From contig NC_033640.1 in NCBI RefSeq assembly GCF_001540865.1, positions 345,174-409,173 on the forward strand: a stretch of DNA of 64,000 nucleotides. Reading direction: 5' to 3'. The translations under genes were made by a program, and so were the position numbers. Origin of the DNA: Ananas comosus. Its lineage: Eukaryota; Streptophyta; Magnoliopsida; Poales; Bromeliaceae. Under the pieces are notes generated by a model. It saw only the letters and a list, made by a program, of their open reading frames with translations, searched no databases and had not been told where the DNA came from. The first letter of the stretch is position 1. Each line of letters opens with the position of its first letter. Shown one piece after another: positions 1 to 11,830 of this stretch.

Positions 1-2271
1 CAGTGGGCCGGACTTGCCTATGGCCTTTGACGGGTCGGATGATGAACATCAAACCGACGGCCACCATGGACGGTCCGATCGCCACCATGAAGATCAGGCC
101 GGCGTGATCGGGCGCGTGTACCATAGTATATATTTGAGTTAGGATTGCGCCACTTAAGCCCGCAAACCCCTTGAGAATTCCAACTATCGGGCCACGGCTT
201 TTCGGGAAGTTCTGCACGCAGGAGACGAGCGCGGCCGTGTTGAAGTAGGTCTCGCCGTTCGTTCCGATGAAAATAAGAATGCACATCTGAAAGAAGCGAT
301 AAAAGCAGAGGCAAGAGTAAGTGCGAAATGAGACTGATTTGATGATCTGAGAAGACTAGGGGCACATAAGGAAAGAATCAGTAAAATCATATTAATCATC
401 TCGGAGAATCAAATACATATAAACCACATGTTAATCAGTTCTTATGCTACACAAGAGAGAAGATTACAAGATGAAACATATACATCAGTGTATCTTGATA
501 AACAACTTCGTAAGGGATTATTTTTTCTTTGGCTGCGGCATCTTCGAAGTATCGATATTTATAAGCTAAACTAGTTAATTACACTCTTTTAGATAAATTT
601 CTGCAGTGATCCACTATTATCATTTACTTATTCAAATATATGGCTATTTAAGATGCTCGCTAAGTTCTCGATATTCTATGACAATATATGGAATAAGCTG
701 CAGTATGGTTGGACCTGTAAATTTAGTACAAAATTAAATATGAATCCTATGACCTTTTCAAATGCGACAATTTACAAATTTCAGATCGCGAACATTGAAT
801 ATAGAGATTTGACAAGATCATTAAGTACACTAAATAACAGAAACTATGCATAAACTATTCCCACATCTTCAGATTGGCACAAGCATATCTGTCGTGGTTA
901 TAATCAATTAGTCTCTTGATTCCACCATTATCCGGATCCAGAAAAAAAGGAAAGGACGAATTAACCATCCTTAACTATTAAAACTAGTGACTAATTTTTT
1001 TAAAAGTGTTCAATTCTTCTTATCTAGAGTCAAGAAGAGTACAAAAACAAAACCAAAACCAAAAAAATAAATAAGGAGAAAAAATCAAAACAATCTTATG
1101 AAGATCATGAAACATATAGTATTACTTGTCCCTGAATAAAGAAGCAAGTTATAACTCATTCACATACTTGGAAGAATCGCATGAAACCAATCAGCAAATC
1201 CAAATAATTCAAGCAAAAATCAACATAAGTTGTGAATTATTGATCTGAAGATCATGAAACATAGTATCAGTTATTGCTGAACAAAGCAGCAACTTATAAC
1301 TAATTCACATTCTAGGAATCACATACGGAACCAACAACCAAATTCACATAATAATTCACACAAAAATCAATAATATTTGTTAATTATGTCTATAAATAAG
1401 ATCGTGAAACATAGTATTAATCATCGCTGGACAAAAACAGCAACTTTTGTAACTCATCCACATATCTACAAATTCCAGTAATTCGCACAGCAATGAATAT
1501 ACACAACCAATGCAATCACAACCCAATTTTGTGAACAAAGAAGCAACTTATAACTCGTTCACATAATAATTCACTCAAAAATCAACAAAATTTGTTAGTT
1601 ATAGATCATGAAACATAGTATTAATCACTGCTGAACAAAAAACAGCTACTTTTGTAACTCTTCCGCATATCAACAAATTTGAGTACTTCACACAGCAATG
1701 AATATACACAACCAATGCAATCGCAACCCGATTTTGTGAACAAAGAAGCAACTTATAACTCCTTCACATAATAATTCACACAAAAATCAACAAAAATTGT
1801 TAGTCATAGATCATGAAACATAGTATTAATCATTGCTGAACAAAAAACAGCAACTTTTGTAACTCATCCAGATATCGACAAATTCGAGTAATTCATACAG
1901 CACCAAGCCAATCAGAAGCAAAACCCGATTTTGCGACTCACCGCCCAGAGAGGCAGCGGCGGCGACCGCCCCGTGACGACGAGCCAAACCCACCCATACC
2001 CAACAAAATTCTTCAGTGCCCCAACAAGCAGGGTGGCCCAGAGAGGGAATTTCTCCGAGAGGCTCCCCGCGAGGAACCCGACGCTGTCGCCGAGGTCCTT
2101 GGCGACGCCAAGGCTAGCAATTTGCCTTTGGTTGTAGCCCAAAGAGAGCTTTATCACTGGCGAGAGGCTACCGAAGAGGTAGCCGACGCCCGCGACGGAT
2201 TGAACCCACATGGCAGCAACAAAAACAAGCCATCTATTGTTCAAAAAGGCCCTGAACCTCATCTCCAACAT
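1..2271 (-). CDS. Nodulin-like MFS transporter, 5' part (exons 1-2, partial)
   Basis: Probable multi-pass membrane transporter of the plant nodulin-like (NFD4-type) branch of the major facilitator superfamily; substrate not predictable here. Exon 1 is 2271-1942 and encodes about 110 residues with three hydrophobic segments and the family stretch VQSVAGVGYLFGSLSPVIK. It ends ...LPLWA at a GTGAGT donor (1941-1936). Exon 2 starts in phase 0 at 286 after a TTTCAG acceptor and reads MCILIFIGTNGETYFNTAAL, then NFPKSRGPIVGILKGFAGLS, both typical of the family. The frame is open to base 1, so the gene continues beyond the left edge. The start is the ATG at 2271; an in-frame ATG four codons in (MRFRAFL) is an alternative, and the upstream in-frame codon is TTG. 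The 1.65-kb intron carries a tandem repeat. Family assignment is firm; the exact subfamily is not. Confidence 0.9.
1098..1935. repeat. Degenerate tandem repeat in the transporter intron
   Basis: About five copies of a unit begin with (A)GATCATGAAACATAGTATTA near 1103, 1250, 1401, 1606 and 1809. Spacing is about 150 bp for the first two steps and about 204 bp for the later ones. The longer units also share GCAACTTTTGTAACTC and AACCCGATTTTGTGAAC. The last unit runs into the splice donor region, where the related AACCCGATTTTGCGACTCAC lies. No coding signal. Confidence 0.8.
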
Positions 2272-2755
2272 AACCAATTTGGTTTCAGATCAAAATTTGC
2301 AGCAAAATTGGGGTTTTTACTCCCTTTTGGGAAATACCCAGATGGAAATTAGTGTCAAAGAACACTTTTTTAGCTCTTTTTCCACAAAAAAATGGGTTTC
2401 TCCCCCTTCTTTGGGCTAATCTGGGATAAAATAGGCTACAATGGAGGTGTTTTTGGATGGGTTTTATGTGGAAGAGACCCCCAGAACAAAATTGGTTAAT
2501 GGAGAGTGGGATTTTGGTGCAAAAAATTGGATTTTTGAGCTCTATTTGAGGTGGTGTTTGAGGAATCGAATGTGTTGGTAGGGTTTAATTCTCATAATAA
2601 TGTGTATAAAATCATTAAAAAAAAAAAAAAGGAGTGCGAGGGAGGAGGAAGAGGAAGGAGATGAAGGGTTCCAAAGTTGACAATGTCGGAAATATATACA
2701 AAATATAAGGGGGGAAACTGTATGGGCAGTCCCTATACTATCCAAATTTTCTATT
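2272..2755 (-). promoter_or_regulatory. 5' flank of the transporter gene
   Basis: Non-coding sequence upstream of the minus-strand start. It includes a short A-tract (2615-2630) and purine-rich GGAGGAAGAGGAAGGAG (CT-rich on the coding strand), as is common in plant 5' UTRs. No clear TATA box was placed. The boundary between UTR and promoter cannot be set from the sequence. Confidence 0.4.
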
Positions 2756-2759
2756 CAGT

Positions 2760-3664
2760 CCCTGTTATTTTTCATTCAGATAATCTATTTTCCACTACAT
2801 TAAAGAAGGATTTGGAGGACCAAAGGTTGACACGTCTCCCCAAAACCCTCCTTTATTCTCTCTCTCCCGCTATATAAATAATATAAAATTTTAAATTTAG
2901 ACATCTATTTTTTTCTACTATATTAAATGAGGGTTTGGGGGACCAAAGGTTAACACGTGTCTGCCCGAAATCGTCCTTTATTCTCTCTCCTTCTATATAT
3001 ATATATATATATAAAATTTTAAATTTTGATATCAAAATTTAAAATTTTGATACTTTTAAATTTTATATTTTAAATTATAAATTTTAATTTTAACTTGTAA
3101 TCAAATTTTATACTTCAAAATTTAAAATTTAAAATATCAAAACTCTATAAAATTAATTAATTAATTCTATTAATAATTAATTAAATATATTATATTTAAT
3201 TCATTTTATTAATAATACGCGTAATAAATCGCATAATAAAATCTAACCTAATAGATGCAATTTAAATCACGTAAAATATCGCTGTATAAAAAAATACGCA
3301 GAGAATAAATTTCAGTAGTAAATTTTAAAAATATAATGTATATATGTTATAATATAATTATTTTTATATAAACAAGTTCTTCTATAATTTTTTTTTCTTA
3401 TTTATTGAAAATTATTTTGATATTTATCTCAAATCCTTTCATATAAATCTTTATAAAATAATTATTGTATAAATTACTTTGTGCATAATAATTTAATAAA
3501 TTTTATTTAAATATATTTACTATTAAATTATTTTTATATAACTTTTATTTAATTATAATTAGAATTATAAAACTATATATAAAATATTAAAAGAAATAAA
3601 ATTTATTATAAAAATAATTTTATATTCGCAGTATCACGCGGGTATTTCATAGTTTAGTATATGA
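2760..3664 (-). mobile_element. Helitron-like element, minus orientation, 3' end decayed
   Basis: Read on the minus strand, the segment starts TCATATACTAAACTATG followed by AAATACCCGCGTGATACTGC. This matches the 5' end of the Helitron-like element at 16922 and 20920 (ACTAG...AAATACCCGCGCGATGCTGC), and the similarity continues through the AT-rich body (for example the CGCATAATAAAATCTAACCT block). The 2760-3000 end holds two copies of a roughly 90-bp module containing GGACCAAAGGTT and CCTTTATTCTCTCTC. A clean CTAG end was not found, so this copy is probably truncated or rearranged. Confidence 0.55.
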
Positions 3665-4878
3665 AAGAAATATATTTTTTTGTAGCAATACCAATATATT
3701 ATTATATTCATTATTTCTAAGTAAATAAACTATGCACCTCAACTTTTTTTTTTTTTTTTATTAATTTTTCACTGTGTTACTCAAGTTGGTTAAGTTGAGG
3801 GTTTTATTATTTTATTAGCCATTAGTCGTTTTTTATTGCAGTTATATTTATTAAAAAATAATCGGCATCATTATATTTTTTTAAAAAAAGTTACTAATAA
3901 ATTGAATAAAATTTTAAATTATTTAAAATATAATAGTAAAAGATAAAGTTGAGGCGGGTATTGCAAAATTGGCCATAATCTAAGGGCTTTCTTACAATTT
4001 TACCCTACGTATAATTGTACCTTATATAAAATATATAATGTCGACAAAGATATGAAAAAAGTACGTTTTTTCAAAAAAAATAATTATTAAAAATAAAATT
4101 TTAATTTTATGAAATATTAGTAAACTACTGTAGTGGCAGTGGCTTGTGATTGGTTGATCAAAGTGACACGTGTAAGCATCACGTGCATGGCCGAGGAGAT
4201 GTGATTCCTCGCCAGCTGGCACTTGAGATTGGCGATTTTTTTATCCTGTAATAAATTGGTTTCTCTATTTTTTTTAATTGCCAAAATTATGCGCCATTTT
4301 CCCATTTCCCCCCTACAAATTTCTATATTTGGCTCCCTCGTTAAGTAATTAACTGTGTTAGTTAATTTGTAAATAATACTTTATTTGTAGTTATTTGGTA
4401 ACAAATTAAGAAGATAATTTTGGATCTTAAAACTTTATTTATTTGGAATGAAGTACCCAACCCTTACCAATTTTTAGCTATTTTTGTGCAATTTATGTAC
4501 CCAAAGTTTTTGCCGAATCCGAAAAAAAAACTAACAAATATATGCTGAAGAAAATGAAGAAAATCACCTAAAGAGGTAAAATTATATAAATTTCAATATT
4601 TTAGAGTGTGTAAAATGAAATTTGCCTTGTTTATTTATTTATTATTTTGTGATGTTATATTATATGTAACAACCATGTAGAGAATTTTTAAACAGTATTT
4701 AATGTTTACATGCATTCAACGCTGTTGTTCGCGTATGGATTTGAGACTTTTTATAAATTAAATACGAGATAATTAAATAAAGTAAGACAAATTATTCTGC
4801 TTTGATATCGTGTTAAAATATATAAAGTAATTTTTTTTTTCCCCTCTTGTAACTTTGAAAATTGCTATTTTTTTAAAG

Positions 4879-4907
<29 letters not shown>
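3665..4907. other. AT-rich intergenic DNA, no gene seen
   Basis: Very AT-rich, with homopolymer runs and a (TA)n tract near 4882-4908. Short ORFs on the minus strand (4022-4305) have no recognisable domain, and their composition follows the surrounding DNA. I see no gene here. Confidence 0.6.
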
Positions 4908-4912
<5 letters not shown>

Positions 4913-5449
4913 TGAGGCTACTATGCTATCGGAGCACGGAGCCTTCCGTGCTTCCAGCTCGTTTTCGATGTTGCGACTTTCGAATCGTCGATCGGCTCCG
5001 TTAAACTTGATCTAGAGTATTTGAAGTACCTAGAAAATAAATTTTATAATTTTACGATATCATTTGTCTAGTGAACGAAGGGGCTCAAAATCAACGGCTG
5101 AAAATAAAAATCTTACAAAATGTAATAATATGACATTAAAATTTTAAATCAAAGATATTGATCTTGTTTTATATAGTATAAAGAATTTTCTATCAAAATT
5201 TCACGTGATTTGGATATTTCTACACCGTTAAACTTGCAAACGGCTCACTACGGCCATTAAAATTTGTTGATTTTGAGCCCATTCGATCATTAGTCAAATG
5301 ATATCGAAAAATAATAAAATTTATTTTCTAGGTACTCCAAATACTCTAGATCAAGTTTAACGGAGCCGATCGACGATTCGAAAGTCGCAACATCGAAAAC
5401 GTGCTGGAAGTATGGAAGGCTCCGTGCTTCCGATAGTATAGTAGCCTCA

Positions 5450-5454
<5 letters not shown>
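4908..5454. mobile_element. Long-TIR MITE in a (TA)n tract, copy 1
   Basis: Inverted-repeat element of about 547 bp bounded by (TA)n on both sides. The left arm begins AGAGTGAGGCTACTATGCTA; the right arm, reverse-complemented, begins the same way (TAGAGTGAGGCTACTATACT). The arms stay nearly identical for about 140 bp, through TCGGCTCCGTTAAACTTGAT and beyond, around a central loop. No ORF. Related copies are at 7995, 15081, 30335 and 42800. Confidence 0.85.
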
Positions 5455-5485
<31 letters not shown>

Positions 5486-5640
5486 CATGTGGGTCTGAGT
5501 GTTGACAAGGGCCAAAATTTTAGCCGCCACACTCTCTATTCTCGGTAGCTTGACAAAGCAATATAAAACAAGTGATTAATGATCAACTTGGATTAATTTA
5601 ATTAGGTGATTTTGTGTATATATATATATATAATATATAT

Positions 5641-5870
5641 GAACTAGGGTGGAATACTATTAATAGCACCAAGTTATTAGTGCTATTGATTTTTTAGTCC
5701 TTAGATTGAGAAATGAGTAGTTGGGATGATATGGCCCCCTAGGGTTGAGTGAGTGGTTGGTTGAATAATATAATTTAACGGGTAAAAATAATTAAAGAGT
5801 TAAATCTAACGGTAAAAAACTCGATAGCATCAAGTCCTTGGTGCTATCGATAGTACCCCAGCCGGACTCT
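5641..5870. mobile_element. Short MITE in a (TA)n tract (GCACCAAG family)
   Basis: About 230 bp between (TA)n/(CT)n microsatellites. The left end, GAACTAGGGTGGAATACTAT followed by TAATAGCACCAAG, is mirrored at the right end by CTTGGTGCTATCGATAGTA. The interior contains GGGATGATATGGCCCCCTAG. The same family occurs at 15673, 15914, 16183, 16456 and in the 43.1-44.2 kb cluster. Confidence 0.7.
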
Positions 5871-5874
5871 CTCT

Positions 5875-5876
5875 CT

Positions 5877-5932
<56 letters not shown>

Positions 5933-5945
5933 ATGTATATATATG
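5875..5945. repeat. (TA)n microsatellite with a (GT) tail
   Basis: Dinucleotide TA run of more than 20 units passing into GTGTGTGTATG. Confidence 0.9.
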
Positions 5946-6760
5946 TACACAAATTTGATGTTAATATCTATGCGAAAACTCTCTCACATGTAATCCTTAA
6001 TTGATATGGTCTTGAACATTTCATATCGCTGATACTAACAGAGCTGAAATTGTTAACAGATTAAGTACTAATCTAATCAAGTTTATTGTATGAAAATGCT
6101 GATTAAGTTTAATGTTCGTGCTCTTTGAATAATAAGTTCCACTTGAAAAAGATATATCACTACATGTGAAATCATTCAATACGACACGACGAATTTGCTG
6201 TTTTCAATTGTCTAATAATTTATTAGAGCTTAATTTTATAACATTTGTTTATTTTAAGAGCATGCATTAAACGTGGTCGGCGCTTAGATGAGACTTATCT
6301 TTTTATTTTCTAAATAAGATACCTAATCCCAATTCATTAGGATAAGTATTTTCATCAAATGATACTTAATATATTGTGGAATAAAACAAAGTAAAAACAA
6401 TGTGTGGGGCAATAACTCGAATCACTTATTAGTGCCAAAAGAATAAGCAGTTAATTAGATAATAACTATTATATGATAAGACATAACAAAGCATACATTT
6501 ATTTTATAAAATTCTCCAACAAATGAAGGGGCTCTAATGATTTTAAATACCAATATTATTAATGCATATGATGATGATGTGCTTCAGCCCACCTGAAATA
6601 GTTAACCAATAGTACTGTTAGGATTGGATTAGATTTGTAGTTAATTTCTAGTTGAATCGGAATAAATATTTAAATCTATTAGAGATAAATTAAATATAAA
6701 TTTAAATATTAATTGTAGTAGGTTTTCTAATTGGATTAGAATTTTGGTAGTTTTTTTTAA
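5946..6760. other. Intergenic DNA, nothing recognised
   Basis: AT-rich single-copy-looking sequence with stops in all frames; no repeat end or coding similarity was noticed. Confidence 0.5.
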
Positions 6761-7117
6761 GGGAAAACTTCAAAAACCCCCTGTGTGGTTTCGTGCATTC
6801 TCACTTTGCTACCCTGTGGTTTAAAACGTATCAATTTGCCCCCCTGTGGTTTCGTTTTTATCTTTTTGTTATCAATTTTATTATTATTATTTTTTTAAAT
6901 CAGTGACAAAGTTAAAATTAAAGGATACTAAAGTGACTATTCGATAAATATAGATGGTTATCTGAAGTTTTTTGTATATAATTTAACGAAATATTAACGA
7001 AAAAGCTTCCGAAAAGATAAAAATGAAACCACAGGGGGGTAAATTGATACGTTTTAAACCACAGGGTAGCAAAGTGAGAATGCACGAAACCACAGGGGGT
7101 GTTTTTGAAGTTTTCCC
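6761..7117. mobile_element. Mutator-type MITE (TGTGGTTTCG family), copy 1
   Basis: 357-bp element with terminal inverted repeats: left GGGAAAACTTCAAAAACCCC, right end the reverse complement of GGGAAAACTTCAAAAACACC. The arms contain several CC(C)TGTGGTTTCG or TGTGGTTTAAAACG blocks facing their complements. It is flanked by a 9-bp direct repeat TTTTTTTAA, the target-site length of Mutator-like elements, although this repeat is low-complexity. No transposase. Related copies at 24574, 26997 and, degraded, 58291. Confidence 0.8.
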
Positions 7118-7994
7118 TTTTTTTAATTTAAGCTATATATATATTAGCATATGTACTATTATTTTGGTGGTGGTTGCGGTGGTATGGATTAGCCACACGC
7201 ATATAGCATGGTCATGATAGTCATGATTTTCAATGTATCTAATGTATGGGTGCAAGAGGACGTGTGCGGCTTTAATTTGTAGCCGCGGATTATTTGTATA
7301 CCTTGTGCACAGATGCATATAAAAAGAGAGAGGTTCTCAGAGTTTATAAAAGACGAGAGAAGAATTAAAAAGATTCAGAAAAAGAGCTCGAGTTGAAGCT
7401 ACTCCTGCAGAAGAGGAGTCAGGTATAATTTTTTTTTTATCTAATGAATCTTATTTCATATGCATATTTTCTGTTTGATTTTTCTCTTTTTTGTGATTGT
7501 ATCAGCTTTTGCCAAAAAAACGGGTTTATGGTATAAGTTCAATTTGACGTTTTTATTGCGGAATCCCAACAGTCAGTATCGAATCAATAGCAATCGATAC
7601 CGAAGCGGATTACGAATTCTCAAAATCTGATATCAGACTGAGTACCAGATTACCAAAAATATATAGAAAGAAAAATTCTGACCCGTTATCATTTGTGTCG
7701 GCTTTGAATATTCGAGTTTAGTTCGCACCTTTCTTATTTTAGATTGGTCCATGATGCTCTTTCAAATGAGAAGAATATGACTAAAAATATTGAAGTGTAG
7801 TCCATCGCCTCCTAATTTGACCAAATTATGGGCACTTATGAAGAGGAATTGAGTAGGTATGATCAATCAAAAAGATGTTGTTACTTTGCTAGACAAAATG
7901 ATTGTTTCACCCAATTGAGAACAAGTGCTTTTGATGTGGCCACATTAATTGTGGGGACTCAACAAGCACTTAGTGGAAACACAATGGTCCAAAG
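7118..7994. other. Intergenic DNA, no supported gene
   Basis: Contains an open frame at 7828-8052 (74 codons) with no recognisable motif. It overlaps the start of a MITE remnant and is not called. A GA-rich stretch lies at 7320-7400. Confidence 0.5.
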
Positions 7995-8281
7995 CGGACA
8001 AAAATTTTATACTATCTATAATAAGATCAATATCTCGGATCGAAAATTCTAATGCTACATCATAACTTTTTGTGATATTTTTATTTTTAGCTGTTAATTT
8101 TTAGCCCTTTCAATTACTAGTTATGATATTAAAAAATCATAAAATTTATTTTCTCGATATTTCAAATATACTAGATCAAATCTAACGGAGCCGATCTTCA
8201 ATTCGACAGTTCCATCATCGGAAAAGGTATAGGAGCAGGAGACCATCGTGCTCCTAATAGTAAACTAGTCCTACTCTATAT
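7995..8281. mobile_element. Long-TIR MITE remnant
   Basis: Matches the right half of the 4908 element: AATCTAACGGAGCCGATC, then CATCATCGGAAAAGG, then ATCGTGCTCCTAATAGTA and CCTACTCTATATA. The left arm is not recognisable, so this is a decayed or half copy. Confidence 0.6.
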
Positions 8282-10088
8282 ACACCCCACTTGTCACCTT
8301 TTTGAAATGTGAAAAATGAAAAGAGGATAATATATATGGTTATTAAGTCTTTTAATTAAATCCACATCAACATGTTATTCAATTTTTGAGTAAAATGTAC
8401 ATTTATCGCGCGATCGCAGTGACATTGCAATTTATTTCCTAATCACCTTTCATTTTTATACTATTCTATAGATATATATATATATGCTCATTATATTCCT
8501 AAGTCTAATATTCAAAAGATCAATCTAATAGAAAATTGGTTCAGAAATATATAGTAATATATCCACTCACTCACGTGCATAATATATGAATATAAAAAGT
8601 GCATAAAATTGATAGATGAATATTTAAACTTATTAAATATCAAAAGTGGGGATTAAATCTACAACCTCACATAATGAATGAGTCTAGAATTAGCTCTACT
8701 ACCAGATTATCCAAAAAATCGATCTAATATAAAATTGGTCTAAGAATATACATTAGCAGATCTGCGCAACGTGTTATCGCTTCTCGGTTTTCTAGTATGA
8801 ATGATCTAATAAATTAAATTAAGTTATTCATTTGATTAGGCTCTCATTCCAACTAATCAATCACTACAACATCTAACTAAATATAGTAGAAATAATATGA
8901 GAGAACTAAAACACACTTGTTGCTTTCTCATCATATATTGGATATTACTCCCCAAATCAAAACAAGACCTTCCAAAACCAAACAATATAACTTCGATAAC
9001 TTGTGCTATAATCTTATCCAACAATAATAATCTTATCAAGTATCTTGCAAATGTCACGCTCGACATATTAATAATTTTTTTTTTTTCATTCTGTAAGGTT
9101 GGCGGATTTCAATTCCTACCTCCAACATTTAACAGATTAAATTCTCGCATTATATTATTAGTTAAATTATTATTTTCTACAACCACATATCTTTCATATT
9201 TATCGTGCACTAAAAAAATAATAATAATCATAAAATCATAATCATAATTGTTTTTGAGGGGTTTTTGGGTGGGATTTAGGACTTTTTCAAGTAAAATAGT
9301 TTGGGATGATCATAAGTAGCCACAAAGATATTTTTGCAATAGGTGTCATAATTTAGCAAAAGAACAAGGACCAAGTTGCAATTTGGGATTAATTATATTT
9401 AGCATGTGTGACATGTTGTTTACTTTATTGGGGGTCGCAGCGCGTGACAAGAAAATCTGATAAAATAATTATTTTATTTATTTTCGTCAGTAATATCATG
9501 TTATTTAAATAATATAATATATTAGCTAAGTTTAAATATAATTTTCTTTTCAGCCTCATGAGACAATTTAGAACAATATTTTTCTTATAATTTTCTTAGC
9601 CTAATAATGTTAAAATATATGCAAAAATGAGTTTTAGATAGTGGACCAAATTAACAGGGGCCAACCAAAATATGTACAAATAAAAATTTTAGCTGATAAA
9701 TAAGATTTTAACTACTCAAATTTTTAATAAAAAAAATTTAATGATTAGATAAGTAATGTTAAAAAATACTAAATTTATTTTTTTAATTTACACTCGCTTA
9801 ACTTCTAATTATTTTATTTGCATTATTCCATTCAAATAACTTAAGAATTTTTCTAAATCTAATAGTAATTTAGTTAGAATTTAATTTTTTTAATTTTTGT
9901 TAATAAAATAATTTCAACCACGGACTAATATCTAACATACCTATTAAATTTACCATACTATTTTATTTAGTTAAATAAATTAGCTCATAAAAAATAATTA
10001 GATAGTTAAGAATGTATAAATAAAATATTTAAAGTTGAAAGGGCTTATTTCAAAATGCACTATAATTAAGAGGTTCTGAGTATATTTT
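8282..10088. other. AT-rich intergenic DNA, no gene seen
   Basis: No ORF with a recognisable domain. ORFs on both strands at 8857-9241 overlap one another and look random. Poly(T) and (ATA)n tracts are common. Confidence 0.55.
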
Positions 10089-10515
10089 CACCTATAAAAT
10101 ACACTAGTGAAGAGTCCCGCGCTTTGCAGCGGGTAGAAACTATAGTAGTAATTAATAATAATAAAATATTAAATATTTTTTTATGTATCTCACTTGGTAC
10201 ATCTACCAACGATGGAGAGAGAGAGAGAGAGTAAAATAGCTCATTCTAAATAAAAATTAAATGGGAGAGATGAAGAGACATATGTTGAGAAAGAGAGAAT
10301 AAAATAGGGGAGATGACGAGACGAATGTTGAGAGAGAGAGAATAAAATGGCTCATTCTAAATAAAAATTGAATAGGGGAGATGAAGAGACGTATGTTGAG
10401 AGAGAGAATAAAATGGATCATTCTAAATTAAAAAAATTTCAAAATTAGGAGGTTATGACACATCAGCTTAAAATATTGGGGATTCATAAAGAGTAATAGA
10501 TAAGAAGAGAGAGAG
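10089..10515 (+). mobile_element. Helitron-like 5' end followed by a GA-rich minisatellite
   Basis: TCACCTATAAAATACACTAG followed by TGAAGAGTCCCGCGCTTTGC and AGCGGG is the pattern of a plant Helitron 5' terminus (TC..., ACTAGTG, then a CCCGCG...GCGGG inverted pair). Inside are imperfect units of GAGAGAGAATAAAATGGCTC plus ATTCTAAATAAAAATTGAAT at about 10220, 10335 and 10400. The 3' terminus was not located, so the right boundary is arbitrary. Confidence 0.5.
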
Positions 10516-10981
10516 AGAGAGCTTTATATTGGTACTAAAAACTTCTTACAAGATACATCCATACATTTTTAAAATTAACTAAAAATTTATAATTTACTAA
10601 AGGACTATAAAGTAAATATTGAAAAGCTGAGGAGCCTTTGGGTCTATACATGACCCCATTCCTGCCTATCTAAATCTCAAACTCAAAAAAAAAAAAAGAA
10701 GAAGAAGATCTAGAGTGGAGAATTATAATTTTTAGATAAAGACAATATATGACAAACGAAGCTTCTCAATAAGATTTTGTTGGAAAATTCCCATTAAAGT
10801 TCTCTATGGTGGCGTGTTGATTGACAACACTACTTAAATTGTCGTATAAGATAGTCACACCTAGTGCTTTTATTTGTAAGCTTTGATTAAATGTTGGGTG
10901 GGTGGCTATGAAAGTGATCAAAAGATTTTTTTTTTTTTTTATATTTGTGATTGATATTCCCCTCTGCAAAGGTCATGAATG
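10516..10981. other. Intergenic DNA, nothing recognised
   Basis: AT-rich with a GAA run near 10695 and a poly(T) run near 10930. No gene. Confidence 0.5.
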
Positions 10982-11238
10982 TCGGATCTTTGGCGCTAAC
11001 CATTAATCGCAATAGCTCGAGATATTAGAAATGCGTATGCAACTATTAGAAATACGCAATCAATTTATTCAAAGTGTACGGATACAGATCCTATGGATCT
11101 CGATTATGATTTGGCCCAACCAACTTAATGCCACTTCGAACATAACATGGCCCATCCAACCTCACGCCATTTCGAACATGATTCGGCTCAACATGGCCTC
11201 CCGCAACAGAGTAAGATGCTGGCCCATTTAAGCCAACA
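10982..11238 (-). repeat. Dispersed repeat, inverted copy of 56431-56667
   Basis: Its reverse complement aligns over its whole length with 56431-56667: GTTGGCTTAAATGGGCCAGC, GCGGGAGGCCATGT, TCATGTTCGAAATGGCGTGA, TTGCGTATTTCTAA and GATTAATGGTTAGCGCCAA. Both copies have internal repetition of the TGTTCGAARTGGCGTGAGG unit. It resembles retrotransposon-derived sequence but has no coding part, so the class is unassigned. Confidence 0.75.
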
Positions 11239-11580
11239 ATGAGATATTTTATAGCAAGGCTATAGAAGCATTAGTTGTGTGAAAGCTAATTCAAGATGTT
11301 AGGCCTTTAAAAATTTTATTAAAAAAAAGAAAAAAAACAAGAGCTTGACTCCCTACAACGGACAAAAATTTTGTAAGAATGATTCTTTAACGCGTGATTA
11401 CTCTATCAAATATCTGTCATATAAATTACGTGAATTTTAATTTATATTTTCTTTTAGAACTCGTGTGAATGCTCTCACGAATTTCAAAGTCGCATGAAAA
11501 CTACTATCTATTACACTGATTTATGTAGATGTTATGAATCTCAAAGTTCATGAAGATGGTTTTATATTGGACAATGTTTC
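11239..11580. other. Intergenic DNA, nothing recognised
   Basis: AT-rich; no ORF or repeat end recognised. Confidence 0.5.
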
Positions 11581-11830
11581 CACCAATTTTCTTTTTTAAC
11601 CTTCAACTACTGTACAAAATCTTTCCTATGGACATTCAAATCCATGACTTTTTCAGAATCTTTTCCACTGCTTTATAAAATCCTTTCAATTAATATTCAA
11701 ACCCATAATCTTCCAAAATCTTTCCAACCCCTATCCAAAGTTTTCCCCGCAGGGATTCGAATCCATAACCTTTCTCAAATCTTTCATATCACTATCCAAA
11801 TTTTTTTCATCGTTCTTGATCTATTAGCTT
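11581..11830. repeat. Degenerate short tandem repeat
   Basis: Several imperfect units about 55-60 bp long share the order ATTCAAAYCCATAAYCTTYC, AAAATCTTTCCA and CTATCCAAA (for example at 11633, 11695 and 11755). A 66-codon open frame across it reflects the repeat and is not called as a gene. Confidence 0.5.

Noticed and set aside
7828..8052. 74-codon ORF
   Set aside because: No recognisable domain, its end overlaps a MITE remnant, and there is no promoter or splice context.
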